Assembly (NCBI GenBank): GCA_014523525.1
Contig: JAATVL010000135.1
Location: forward strand, 1 to 13,777
Length of the DNA stretch: 13,777 nt
From: Nitrososphaerales archaeon TH703
GTDB taxonomy: Archaea; Thermoproteota; Nitrososphaeria; Nitrososphaerales; Nitrososphaeraceae
Reading direction: 5' to 3'
A program made the position numbers and the translations under genes. The stretch's first letter is position 1; each line of letters begins with the position of its first letter. The notes beneath the pieces are model-generated. The model was given only the letters and a program-made list of their open reading frames with translations. It had not been told where the DNA came from and ran no database searches. Shown one piece after another: positions 1 through 6,788 of the stretch.

Positions 1-246
1 TGCAAAAGCTTGGGCCATAATTGGACCTACAACGAATAATGGAAACGACATATTCGTAGGACCCTTGTTTATTGCAAATGTGCTTTTGGTAGGCTTTTGG
101 TACCACCACATTGTATCCGGATTATTATCGGGATCCGGTTGCCAGTTTGTCGGAGGAGTCACCTTAATTTCACCACTTACAAGGCTTGGAGCAAACAATA
201 ATGAAAGTGTTGTTACCAAAATAATTAGAGCTATAATCCTATTCAA
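1..246 (-). CDS. Secreted protein of unknown function, N-terminal part (runs off the left edge)
   Basis: Only the first 82 residues are in the window; the frame is open to base 1. The chosen start is TTG at 246-244, because an in-frame stop lies eight codons upstream and no ATG or GTG comes before the hydrophobic stretch. A purine-rich GGAGAGGGAGA sits directly before it and could act as a ribosome site. Residues 1-23 look like a signal peptide: two early polar residues, then a Leu/Ile/Val core ending near PSLVSG. The mature part begins with a Pro/Asn/Asp-rich, Trp-containing stretch (NWQPDPDNNPD, MWWYQ), then a hydrophobic FPLFVVGPIMAQAF run. The start overlaps the last 8 bases of the terminase remnant, so the two were probably once co-transcribed. 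I do not recognise a family; a secreted or cell-surface protein is the inference. Confidence 0.6.
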   Translation of the reverse strand, partial: MNRIIALIILVTTLSLLFAPSLVSGEIKVTPPTNWQPDPDNNPDTMWWYQKPTKSTFAINKGPTNMSFPLFVVGPIMAQAFA

Positions 247-954
247 TCTCCCTCTCCTTTTCCACCAGTTTTAATCCCTTTAATGCTAAGCGAAAAGCAT
301 CCAATACATTATCGTAACTTGTATCTTCTTTAGAAAGTTTTCCTAGAGCGTCTGATATTGCAGTTCTTAATGAGGTTATTAACTTATCAGGCTTGGTTTA
401 TTGCCACTAACGGACGTTCATAATCTAACAATTCTTTAGTATGAATCAACATGTCTTTTGCTGAGGTAGAAAAGGGGACCGGAATGACGTTGATATAACG
501 AGCTAAATAAGTTGTGTTTCTTGCAGTAAAGCATCTTATCCTGAATGTATTCCCATCTAGTAGTTTCACTTACCAGCTCTTTCAAAGTAGTAATAAACTC
601 ATGAGTAGCAGCATCAACGTAGATCTTTACAGAATCAAGATAAGACTGATCGACCTGCGTTCTATTTAATCCGCGAATAATGCCTATTACTTTCTCGGCC
701 ATTTCTAGATAACGGGGGCTTTCATATTCGTCAGCTATCAATACTTGAATCCTGCCATTAGCAACTTGCAACAAACAAACACCAAATGCCGAGCTACCCC
801 ATCCGGGATCAAGGCCTAATACTTTCTGAGATTCTACAACGACACGATTAGGGTCATATTTCTTGCCCAGCTCAAGAGCTCTATCAATGTCTTTAGAATG
901 AAATGTGTTACCTATCAAACCAAGATATGAACTTGGACACGCTCCTATATTCAC
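239..954 (-). pseudogene. Terminase large subunit remnant (C-terminal nuclease domain, frame broken twice)
   Basis: Three consecutive minus-strand frames together rebuild the RNase H-like nuclease half of a phage-type terminase large subunit. Frame one (954 to about 515) contains YLGLIGNTF and the acidic motif VLGLDPGWGSSAFGV, then IYVDAATHEFITTL. Frame two (about 515 to 395) contains NVIPVPFSTSAKDMLIHTKELL. Frame three (about 398 to 239) contains KPDKLITSLRTA and DNVLDAFRLAL. The three Asp-bearing motifs expected of the nuclease are all present, in the correct order. Each shift skips one base (equivalent to one inserted or two deleted). The reading starts at a GTG just after an in-frame TAA, and no Walker A/B ATPase half lies upstream, so the N-terminal half is lost. 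Known family role: packaging viral DNA into capsids by ATP-driven translocation and cleavage. Here it is probably dead. Sequencing indels could explain the shifts but not the missing ATPase half. Confidence 0.8.
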
Positions 955-1091
955 CTTTTAGGAAAATAAAGTTTGTTCTCTTTTACAAATTTGAATGTCG
1001 GGTTGATAAAACCGCTTTCGCATATTCGAAATAGTCGGTCTCTGTTGTCTGGTTTGTCGAATGAATCGATGGTCATTAATAACGACGTCCC

Positions 1092-1538
1092 CTATTCATT
1101 TTCTGTAGTGGTATTGGTTCCGTTTCCCACTGCCCCCGCCATACTCACCATGGCACCGGAGACATCAATGACGGACTGAGGGATACCTTGCGGATAATAT
1201 TTCGTTTTGAATTTATCTATATCCACCTGGTTGAGTAACGTTTTTAATTCGTCCGCTTTCCATAAGTCCAACCATTTGCCAGTTTCATCGTGGACGAAAT
1301 TGCATGTATGGCTAAAGAATTGTTTTAATTCGGGCTCAGTTGCGCTAATATTTGTCGATCCAAACATTTTCAAAAGGATCATTCCACTATAAAAACTCGA
1401 ATAACAATCCACGAATGTTCCTGACTGAGATCCTGTTTCTGTGCTGTTTGTTTCATTATTAAATTGTTGCCCGTTTACCGCACTTACTGTTAGACTAAAT
1501 GCCGTCATTAGACCAACGACCAGTAATATTGCCTTCAT
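1092..1538 (-). CDS. Secreted N-glycosylation-rich protein of unknown function
   Basis: 148 residues with an ATG start. Residues 1-24 form a clear signal peptide (Lys at position 3, hydrophobic core, ending SAVNGQ). The mature protein begins with an Asn/Thr/Ser-rich linker carrying N-x-S/T sequons, and more sequons lie in the tail (GNGTNTTT), as is common for archaeal surface proteins. The middle is an alpha-helical-looking region with two Cys, one in VDCYSSF and one in SHTCNFV, which could form a disulfide outside the cell, followed by a helix rich in Lys, Leu and Trp (KWLDLWKADELKTLL). A TATA-like TTTATAAGA near 1611-1619 would give a leader of roughly 50 bases, with AAAGGAAA directly before the ATG as a possible ribosome site. 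The family is not recognised. Confidence 0.65.
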   Translation of the reverse strand: MKAILLVVGLMTAFSLTVSAVNGQQFNNETNSTETGSQSGTFVDCYSSFYSGMILLKMFGSTNISATEPELKQFFSHTCNFVHDETGKWLDLWKADELKTLLNQVDIDKFKTKYYPQGIPQSVIDVSGAMVSMAGAVGNGTNTTTENE

Positions 1539-1669
1539 TTTCCTTTATTCCCCTAATGTGCATGTCAACATCAATGACAAGCTCATTTCACAAAAGAGTT
1601 AATATCACTCTCTTATAAAGTAGGGTCTAACTAGTCTACTCTTGCAGTTTGTAAAGATAAACTTTCTTT

Positions 1670-2029
1670 TCAGCGTTGATTTTCAATTAATGATTTTATA
1701 ATATAGCGGTGACAGTGTTTTCCTTTCTCACAATAGCATAGAAGTGTTATCGTTTCCCCCTTCTTTGAACGTTGACGCAGCTCTTCAATTTTATTGATTG
1801 CTTTACTTTCTTTCATCTGTGGAAGGAATTTTACTCTATATCTTTTCCAATCTTCCTCAGTCTTTTTACTATCATTCCATTTGTTGAGTGTGTCCTCCTC
1901 TGGAGATAAATCCTTAATCCATTCATCGAAACGGTCTTTCTTCTGACCTCTGGGCCATTTTCTAGTAATTAAAATCCTAGTGCCGTCCGAATCTTCTTTT
2001 GGCTCATAGAGACGTTTAGTTTTAATCAT
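1670..2029 (-). CDS. DUF488 (YeaO-like) family protein
   Basis: 119 residues, the usual size for this small family (E. coli YeaO is similar in length and order of motifs). Residues 1-25 match its opening: KRLYEP, then SDGTRILITRKWPRG (canonical form DG-RVLV-R-WPRG). Next comes a charged helical section with FDEWIKDLSPEEDTLNKW (family: DEW-K-I-PS--LRK-F), and the C-terminal strand-helix TLLCYCEKGKHCHRYIIKSL, where Cys and two His resemble the nucleotide/metal-like C-terminal pocket of DUF488 relatives. The biochemical function of the family is not established. A 31-codon membrane microprotein ends 1 base before this ATG, so the two are very likely translated from one transcript. Confidence 0.85.
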   Translation of the reverse strand: MIKTKRLYEPKEDSDGTRILITRKWPRGQKKDRFDEWIKDLSPEEDTLNKWNDSKKTEEDWKRYRVKFLPQMKESKAINKIEELRQRSKKGETITLLCYCEKGKHCHRYIIKSLIENQR

Positions 2030-2030
2030 T

Positions 2031-2126
2031 TTATTTAGTCACCAAAATAACAAGTCCAACTATTAGAGTGGCAGCGGTCAAGATTAAAGACAATATAGTC
2101 CATTTGGACAGATCATGACCTGCCAT
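2031..2126 (-). CDS. 31-residue single-span membrane microprotein upstream of the DUF488 gene
   Basis: A short gene with ATG at 2126-2124 and TAA at 2033-2031. The product begins MAGHDLSKW and is followed by about 19 hydrophobic residues (ILSLILTAATLIVGLVILV) and a terminal TK. That is a single membrane span with a short polar N-terminus, a composition unlikely by chance in AT-rich noncoding DNA. It ends one base before the ATG of the DUF488 gene, on the same strand, which supports translation and co-expression. No family is recognised. It could anchor or regulate a partner at the membrane, but that is inference from shape alone. Confidence 0.5.
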   Translation of the reverse strand: MAGHDLSKWTILSLILTAATLIVGLVILVTK

Positions 2127-2173
2127 TTCTTATTTTGTCTTCCGTCTTTTGTCTATGTAAGGCCCGTATTGAA

Positions 2174-2401
2174 TCAAACATTTTCCTCTTGGAATTTCTG
2201 TTTTTCTTCTTTTTCTTCTTCTCTAACTTCCCTTGAAACTGTGTTTGCACATATCGACAATTGAGTCAATAGAGGGAGGGATGATTCAATAGGTAAACGT
2301 GCAATTCTTTCAATCTCCTCATCATCATAAAAATCTTCAAAACCCGACATAGCTAACAAGAGTTTTATTTCCTGAATTCTATGATGAATTTTTTCATCCA
2401 T
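2174..2401 (-). CDS. Small acidic helical protein of unknown function
   Basis: 75 residues, ATG start, no signal peptide or membrane span. It reads as amphipathic helices: residues 1-22 (HHRIQEIKLLLAMSGF), an acidic turn DFYDDEEIERIARL, a Leu/Ser-rich helix (SSLPLLTQLSICANTV) and a strongly charged Glu/Lys tail of about 20 residues ending EENV. The organised helix periodicity and the lack of low-complexity codons in the first 55 residues favour a real gene. It is followed on the same strand, 47 bases on, by the microprotein and the DUF488 gene, so the three may form a small transcription unit. No family is recognised. Confidence 0.5.
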   Translation of the reverse strand: MDEKIHHRIQEIKLLLAMSGFEDFYDDEEIERIARLPIESSLPLLTQLSICANTVSREVREEEKEEKQKFQEENV

Positions 2402-2942
2402 ACTTTTATTTCATTATCTTGTTATTTATTATAATGACTGTGGTAAGCCAGTAGGCTGAGCTAAACTAATCTTCCCATGACATCCCTTGAGCCTTCAATC
2501 CCTAATCCTTTATACTAGCCGAATTAGGATAACCCGATAAACATGGATGATTTTGATGACAATGGAAGTCAATTCTTTTTTAGATTCCGGTTTGAAGTTA
2601 CAACGATATCTTGTAGGAAAATCCTATTTCTATAATGCCCAAAATAATTACTATTCCAATATAGAATTTTTTAAATTTGATCTAATCTATTTCAATCAAC
2701 GCGAACAAGTTTGTAATGAAACATTTGATAAAATAAATTTCACATTGCTAGAAAATAATCAGTCCCCAACTTGTTAATCCCCTTTTTAGAAAATAAAATA
2801 GTTCTGAAAAATATACCTGATTATATTTAAGAAAAAAAATAGCGGCTGAATATTAGTAAAACATGACATAACATGATTCGGATATTTCTTACCTAACTCT
2901 TAAAAGAAATAATCCTATCATTAAATCTAATGGAAGAGTCAA
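2402..2942. other. AT-rich intergenic stretch with one doubtful ORF
   Basis: Between the minus-strand 75-residue gene and the plus-strand secreted protein there is about 540 bases without a convincing gene. A 76-codon plus-strand frame (2547-2777, ATG) is Asn/Phe/Tyr-rich, as expected of chance translation of AT-rich DNA, and shows no signal peptide or motif. A second frame starts 4 bases earlier at ATG 2543 and gives 30 codons (MDDFDDNGSQFFFRF...). A TATA-like TTTATACTA at about 2509-2517 lies near 27-30 bases before both ATGs, so a leaderless transcript could begin here. No tRNA, strong stem or repeat was seen in the rest. Confidence 0.4.
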
Positions 2943-3368
2943 ATGGAAAAGATAGCTGTAATTATAGTAGTATTTAGTCTATTGATATATTCAATTTATT
3001 TTAATCAAATTGCACTAGCGCAAGAACTTGAATTAAAAAGTGTAGGAAAAGGCACCGTTTCTTGTGATGGCGGCGAAGAAATCAAGGGTGTTAGGATAAA
3101 CTTTTTTGTGTCCTATGATAAAGGAACGTCATTTGCGGAATGGAATATTGATCATCAGAAATTAGGATCTGCGGGAGGAATCATTACTAAAGTAAAGACG
3201 TCACCAGATAGTTTTGATTTGAAAGGAGTTGAAGCTTTTGATAATATTTGCAATAACGAAACACCTTCTGACATTAACCTTTCAGGAAACTGTGGAGCAG
3301 GAACGGTAACACTAGTATCCGATAACGGAAACAAGGGTACCTTTACATCCAATGTTAAATGCGGTTGA
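2943..3368 (+). CDS. Secreted Cys-containing protein of unknown function
   Basis: 141 residues, ATG start. Residues 1-26 are a signal peptide (Lys3, hydrophobic core VIIVVFSLLIYSIYF, cleavage region ALAQ). The mature part alternates polar and hydrophobic residues in a beta-strand pattern and ends with a Gly/Asn/Thr-rich section. It holds four Cys (TVSCDGG, DNICNNE, SGNCGAG and the penultimate residue of VKCG), which suggests two disulfide bonds in an extracellular beta-sandwich. The gene stands alone on this strand. Its size and layout match the small secreted proteins that ammonia-oxidising archaea carry in number, but I cannot name a family. Confidence 0.65.
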   Translation: MEKIAVIIVVFSLLIYSIYFNQIALAQELELKSVGKGTVSCDGGEEIKGVRINFFVSYDKGTSFAEWNIDHQKLGSAGGIITKVKTSPDSFDLKGVEAFDNICNNETPSDINLSGNCGAGTVTLVSDNGNKGTFTSNVKCG

Positions 3369-3481
3369 AGATTATTAAAACTATAGGAGCGGTATGGTAA
3401 TATTTCCCAAACAAGGTGAATTAGAAATCAACAGATTAATAATGATTTAAAAAGATTATAAATAGAAGATTATAACAACGA

Positions 3482-3685
3482 TTGAGCTTGAATCTCACTT
3501 TTTTAAAAAAATGGCTTCCTATCGCTGCCATTTCTGCATTGATTCCAATCATCATTAGTCTCATATTAGGTACTCCTATATTACAAGCACTCGTGGCTTC
3601 TGGCCTCACCGTCCTGCTTGTAGTAAGTGGTCTTCTCTTTAGATCTCATGGACGTGAAAGAAATCATGGAGTTTCAAATCCATAA
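3482..3685 (+). CDS. Small two-span membrane protein
   Basis: 67 residues from TTG at 3482; a second in-frame TTG at 3488 is equally possible. The product opens with a basic helix (FLKKWLP) and then has two hydrophobic stretches, about residues 14-31 (AAISALIPIIISLILG) and 34-53 (ILQALVASGLTVLLVVSG), before a basic, polar tail RSHGRERNHG. Lys before the first span and Arg after the second suggest both ends face the cytoplasm. A TATA-like TTATAAATA at 3456-3464 is centred 22 bases before the first TTG and 28 before the second; the latter would suit a leaderless start at 3488. It is convergent with the winged-helix gene. Function unknown. Confidence 0.55.
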   Translation: MSLNLTFLKKWLPIAAISALIPIIISLILGTPILQALVASGLTVLLVVSGLLFRSHGRERNHGVSNP

Positions 3686-3698
3686 AATAAAACGTGTA

Positions 3699-3707
3699 TA
3701 AAAAAAT
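3699..3707 (-). terminator. T-run terminator candidate for the winged-helix gene
   Basis: On the minus strand, a run of seven T's lies about 15 bases after the stop codon of the winged-helix gene. Archaeal transcription commonly ends at such T-tracts without a hairpin. It sits in the 34-base gap between two convergent genes. Confidence 0.35.
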
Positions 3708-3719
3708 AATTTCTACTAT

Positions 3720-4076
3720 TCAAACCAGTTTGGTAATTGCAGGTGTCCTATCAATTACATTTTCGTCCAAAATACTTAGCATCAAATTGTAATACTGTAG
3801 AAATGATCTACCTTTTTCTGTTGCCCGATAGGTCAATACACCATCATCCAGATTCTGAATAATTAATTCCTTTTCTAAAAGTTCGTACAGGTATCTATTG
3901 ATTTGCTCATAACTTAAATTTCCCTTGTACATTATGTGCGTTTTTCTTATACCTGCTTTACATAAATCTACAATGTCTGCCATAATCTGGATCTTTCCCC
4001 TATTATTTTCATTTTTACACATCGTTTTGCTCATTTCGTTGTTATGAAAGACAGTTAAGTAATTAAGGAGAACCAT
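3720..4076 (-). CDS. Winged-helix transcriptional regulator (archaeal, ArnR1-like/HTH_45 type)
   Basis: 118 residues from the ATG at 4076; internal ATGs at 4034 (MSKTM) and 4022 are alternative starts. The core, residues about 26-95, has the familiar archaeal winged-helix order: IQIMADIVDLC (helix 1), GIRKTHIMYKGNLSYEQINRYLYELLEKELI (helix-turn-helix with the conserved THIMY-K-NLSY--- block), the wing NLDDGVLTYRAT, and TEKGRSFLQYYNLM as the final helix. Such proteins bind DNA as dimers, often with an extra C-terminal dimerising helix, here residues 90-104. A TATA box (4109-4116) places transcription start near 4086, ten bases before ATG 4076, which favours the long start. A perfect palindrome in that promoter is a likely autoregulatory operator. 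The ligand and other targets are unknown. Confidence 0.8.
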   Translation of the reverse strand: MVLLNYLTVFHNNEMSKTMCKNENNRGKIQIMADIVDLCKAGIRKTHIMYKGNLSYEQINRYLYELLEKELIIQNLDDGVLTYRATEKGRSFLQYYNLMLSILDENVIDRTPAITKLV

Positions 4077-4088
4077 GAAATCCCATAG

Positions 4089-4104
4089 TGGAACGATCGT
4101 TCCA
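4089..4104. promoter_or_regulatory. 16-bp perfect palindrome, candidate operator
   Basis: TGGAACGATCGTTCCA is identical to its reverse complement. It lies between the TATA box of the winged-helix gene and its predicted transcription start, where a bound dimer would block RNA polymerase recruitment. It probably controls the adjacent regulator gene, by its own product or another repressor. Confidence 0.6.
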
Positions 4105-4108
4105 TCTC

Positions 4109-4116
4109 ATTTAAAA
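4109..4116 (-). promoter_or_regulatory. TATA box of the winged-helix gene
   Basis: TTTTAAAT on the minus strand, centred about 36 bases before ATG 4076. At the usual spacing of about 26 bases it predicts transcription start near 4086 and a leader of about 10 bases. Confidence 0.5.
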
Positions 4117-4239
4117 CTGGGATTGGACATCTACCGTTACGGGCATAATTTGCTATTATAATTAGACCTAGAGTTTCGCACTACGCTGCAGTAAACAAAC
4201 CTATAGAATAATAACCATAATTTTTTACCACTTCCATTT

Positions 4240-5295
4240 ATGAAGAAACGATTCATAACTGAGATAATTAGGGTAAATGCCAGGAAGCCGAGCTATGCTA
4301 TAATTCGAAAAGCAGCAAATTTGATTCGTAAAGGTGAAGTTATCGCATTCCCAACAGAAACAGTATATGGATTAGGAGGAAACGCATTAGACCCGTCATC
4401 GGTATCAAAAATTTATAAAATCAAAGGCAGACCTTCCGATAATCCACTAATCGTCCACATAGCAGATATGAAGACTTTCAGCACATTGGTAAGTGAGATT
4501 CCTCCTGAAGCTAGCAGAATTATCAGCAAGTTTTGGCCCGGCCCGATAACCCTCGTCCTAAAGAAATCAAAGATTCTGCCTGAAATCACTACCGGGGGTT
4601 TAAACACAGTCGCTGTTCGTATGCCAAGAAATAATGTGGCTCTAGAATTAATTAAAGAATCTCGCTTTCCCATTGCAGCACCATCTGCAAACATTTCAGG
4701 AAAGCCAAGTCCTACAAATGCCAGTCATGTCAAAGATGATCTTAACGGAAAAATAAAATTGATTCTAGATGGTGGTAGTACTGAAATTGGAATTGAATCT
4801 ACAGTAATTGATATGACACAACGCACTCCGGTAATCTTGAGACCCGGTGGAATTTCAAAGGAGTCGATTGAGGATGAAATAGGCAAAGTTCACTCTCATA
4901 AATCACTTCTTGGTTTGCATAGGAGCACGACTAATGTCAATAAATCACCTGGAATGAAATACAGGCATTACTCACCGAATGCCCAAGTAATACTAGTAGA
5001 GGGTACCGAATTCAACGCAAAGAACAAAATCATTGAATTGACTCAAAAATTAAAGAGTCAAGGCAAGAAAGTCTGTATAATGACCACTAGTAAATCATTG
5101 AAGGTAAATGCAGATAAGGTTCAATACATGGGAAAGACGTTAGAGGCGATTGCAAGAAATTTATTTGCAAATCTTAGAGAAGCCGACAAAAATAATACTG
5201 ACATCATAATAGTCCAGGGAATTCAATATAATAAAGCAGGTTTTGCCATAATGAATAGACTAAAGAAAGCTGCTATTACAAGTATAAGAGTTTGA
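4240..5295 (+). CDS. sua5: Threonylcarbamoyl-AMP synthase (Sua5/YrdC with Sua5 domain)
   Basis: Makes threonylcarbamoyl-AMP from threonine, bicarbonate and ATP in the cytoplasm, the first step of t6A modification at position 37 of ANN-decoding tRNAs; the KEOPS complex uses the product. 351 residues, full Sua5 length. The YrdC domain covers about 17-210: KGEVIAFPTETVYGLGGNA (33-49), KIYKIKGRPSDNPLIVHI (57-74), FWPGPITLVL (98-107), TVAVRMP (123-129), IAAPSANISGKPSPTNA (145-161) and ESTVIDMT...VILRPGG (186-204). The linker SPGMKYRHYSP (236-246), which gates the active site in Sua5, follows, then the Sua5 domain to the end. ATG 4240 has no ribosome site but AT-rich promoter-like sequence 25-35 bases upstream, consistent with leaderless translation. 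It converges with bioD, 7 bases apart. Confidence 0.95.
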   Translation: MKKRFITEIIRVNARKPSYAIIRKAANLIRKGEVIAFPTETVYGLGGNALDPSSVSKIYKIKGRPSDNPLIVHIADMKTFSTLVSEIPPEASRIISKFWPGPITLVLKKSKILPEITTGGLNTVAVRMPRNNVALELIKESRFPIAAPSANISGKPSPTNASHVKDDLNGKIKLILDGGSTEIGIESTVIDMTQRTPVILRPGGISKESIEDEIGKVHSHKSLLGLHRSTTNVNKSPGMKYRHYSPNAQVILVEGTEFNAKNKIIELTQKLKSQGKKVCIMTTSKSLKVNADKVQYMGKTLEAIARNLFANLREADKNNTDIIIVQGIQYNKAGFAIMNRLKKAAITSIRV

Positions 5296-5302
5296 CTTGA
5301 TA

Positions 5303-6027
5303 TTAATCCATGCATTGTTTGTCAGTTAACCCGGATATCAAATTCTTAATAAATGGATTTCTTCCAAGGTAGGATCCAATTTTCATAAAGTTACATTTAT
5401 CCATAAACGGGATAATGGATATTGTCTTAACCTCCGTTAATCTTTCAATATATTTTGGGGTCAAAGATTCTACAATATTGGGATGCTTTGGCATCTGATT
5501 AAAAATTACTCCGATTATTGGGATCTTAGATTCTTTACATGCATTTATGGTCAATATGGTATGATTAATAGAACCCAGCTTGGGGCTGGACACAAGAATA
5601 ATAGGCAGACCCATCTTCTTAATTAGATCTAGTAATGAAAATCTCGTTGTGATGGGAACCATAATTCCCCCAATTCCTTCTACTAGAGTAAAATCATATT
5701 TTTTTTTAAGATAATTAAATTTTTTAGTTACTGTTTTTAGATCTACACTTGTATTCAATATTTCAGCTGCCATTAAAGGTGAAGCAGGTATTGGGAAGAA
5801 TACTGGATTTAGAATATGATCAGGATCTTTTATATTTGCAGCTTTGGCAAGTATAGCGGTATCTTGGGACTTGTGGTTCCTTGAATATGTCTTAGACGAA
5901 GTCGCTAATGGCTTCATGATACCCACTTTTATTTTATTTTTACGAAGCAACCAGGCTAACCCACATGCCACTGAAGTTTTTCCAATTTCAGTATCAGTAC
6001 CTGTAATAAATACACCTTTTAATTCAT
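5303..6027 (-). CDS. bioD: Dethiobiotin synthetase, 5' end out of frame by one base
   Basis: Closes the ureido ring of dethiobiotin from 7,8-diaminopelargonate, CO2 and ATP, the step before biotin synthase. Motifs: P-loop FITGTDTEIGKTSVACG, KVGIMKPLATSS, VEGIGGIMVPI (usual form VEGAGG), LVSSPKLGSINHTILTI and the base-binding GVIFNQMP. The frame is open upstream to a TAA at 6085-6083 but has no ATG, GTG or TTG before GTG 5971, and that GTG would delete the P-loop. An ATG at 6027-6025 sits where BioD proteins start, but is one base out of frame: one extra base in its AATT would read M-N-x/L-K-G-V-F-I-T-G. So either one base is missing (real or sequencing) or a non-standard start near 6022 is used. 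Rebuilt length is about 241 residues, normal for BioD. No other biotin gene is in the window. Confidence 0.85.
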
Positions 6028-6222
6028 CAAGGGATACAGAAGATGGATGTCTTTTCGTAAATAGACGTAAATATGGTATTATTTAGATTTTTTATGTCGA
6101 CTCTTTTGACATTAAAAAGAATTCTGGAAAGATTATATTGTAATAGAAAGTATTCATTTTCGGGTTTTTGGCTTATACCATAGGTAAAATTAAAATCCAA
6201 TTGGGGTCCACTGTTTCTTAAA

Positions 6223-6741
6223 TTGGATACCAAAAATAAAATTCTACTTGCTGCTGTCACTCTTGTAATTTTTTCAATATTGTCTTGTAAATCTTATGCG
6301 ACAGAACTGCAGGATAGTAATAAAACTTCGGTGAATAATCCCGATTTCTATCCTCAATATAAAAAAACTACTGTTTCAATAAATGGATTTAAAGTCCTGT
6401 TGGCCTTAGCATCTACAGATGAACAAAGGATCAAAGGACTATCAGGTTTGGAAAAGTTGAATGAGAATGAAGGAATGTTATTTTTGTTCGACCAACCATC
6501 AAAGCAAGGATTTTGGATGAATGAAATGAAATTTCCAATAGACATAATTTGGCTGGATTCAAACGGTAGAGTGATTCATACCGAAAGAAATTTGGAACCA
6601 TGTAGAATATTCATGGCGTGTCATGTTTATACTCCCCAGGTGGACTCATTATATGTAATAGAACTTCGGTCGGGCTTTACTAACGATCATTCAATAAAGA
6701 ATGGTACGATAATTAATCTTAATCTAACACAGAACAATTAA
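6223..6741 (+). CDS. Secreted DUF192 family protein
   Basis: 172 residues from TTG at 6223; an AT-rich box (TAAAATTAAAAT, about 6185-6196) is placed for a leaderless start there. Residues 1-27 form a signal peptide with a Cys at 22 after ILS, which could be a lipid-anchor site or simply part of the signal. The DUF192 domain covers about 50-168: LALASTDEQRIKGLSGLEKL (A-T--E--RGL-G), EGMLFLFDQ, QGFWMNEMKFPIDIIWLDSNGRVI (family hallmark FWMKNT-IPLDI-FID), and EPCRIFMACHVYTP with two Cys, then LYVIELRSGF. The family is widespread, extracytoplasmic and of unproven function. It diverges from bioD. Confidence 0.85.
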   Translation: MDTKNKILLAAVTLVIFSILSCKSYATELQDSNKTSVNNPDFYPQYKKTTVSINGFKVLLALASTDEQRIKGLSGLEKLNENEGMLFLFDQPSKQGFWMNEMKFPIDIIWLDSNGRVIHTERNLEPCRIFMACHVYTPQVDSLYVIELRSGFTNDHSIKNGTIINLNLTQNN

Positions 6742-6788
6742 TTTTTAATTAACGATCATTAAAATTGAGCAATATTTAATCTAAGATA

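Noticed and set aside
436..954. Treating the longest terminase frame as an intact gene
   Set aside because: Its last ~30 residues lose family similarity while the other two frames continue the family motifs, and an in-frame stop precedes its GTG start; pseudogene is the better call.
1618..1645. Weak inverted repeat AGTAG...CTACT upstream of the secreted glycoprotein gene
   Set aside because: Only 5 paired bases with a 12-base loop; not convincing as operator or terminator.
2440..2510. Possible tRNA-like GC-richer patch (GGTAAGCCAGTAGGCTGAGC)
   Set aside because: No acceptor stem pairing and no T-arm GGTTC-A motif follows, so a tRNA is not supported.
4413..4694. A 93-codon minus-strand frame inside sua5
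   Set aside because: It is antisense to strongly conserved Sua5 motifs.
6027..6260. A 77-codon minus-strand frame ending exactly at the ATG candidate of bioD
   Set aside because: It starts inside the DUF192 signal peptide on the other strand and covers its promoter, and its product has no recognisable motif. The stop/start contact looks accidental.
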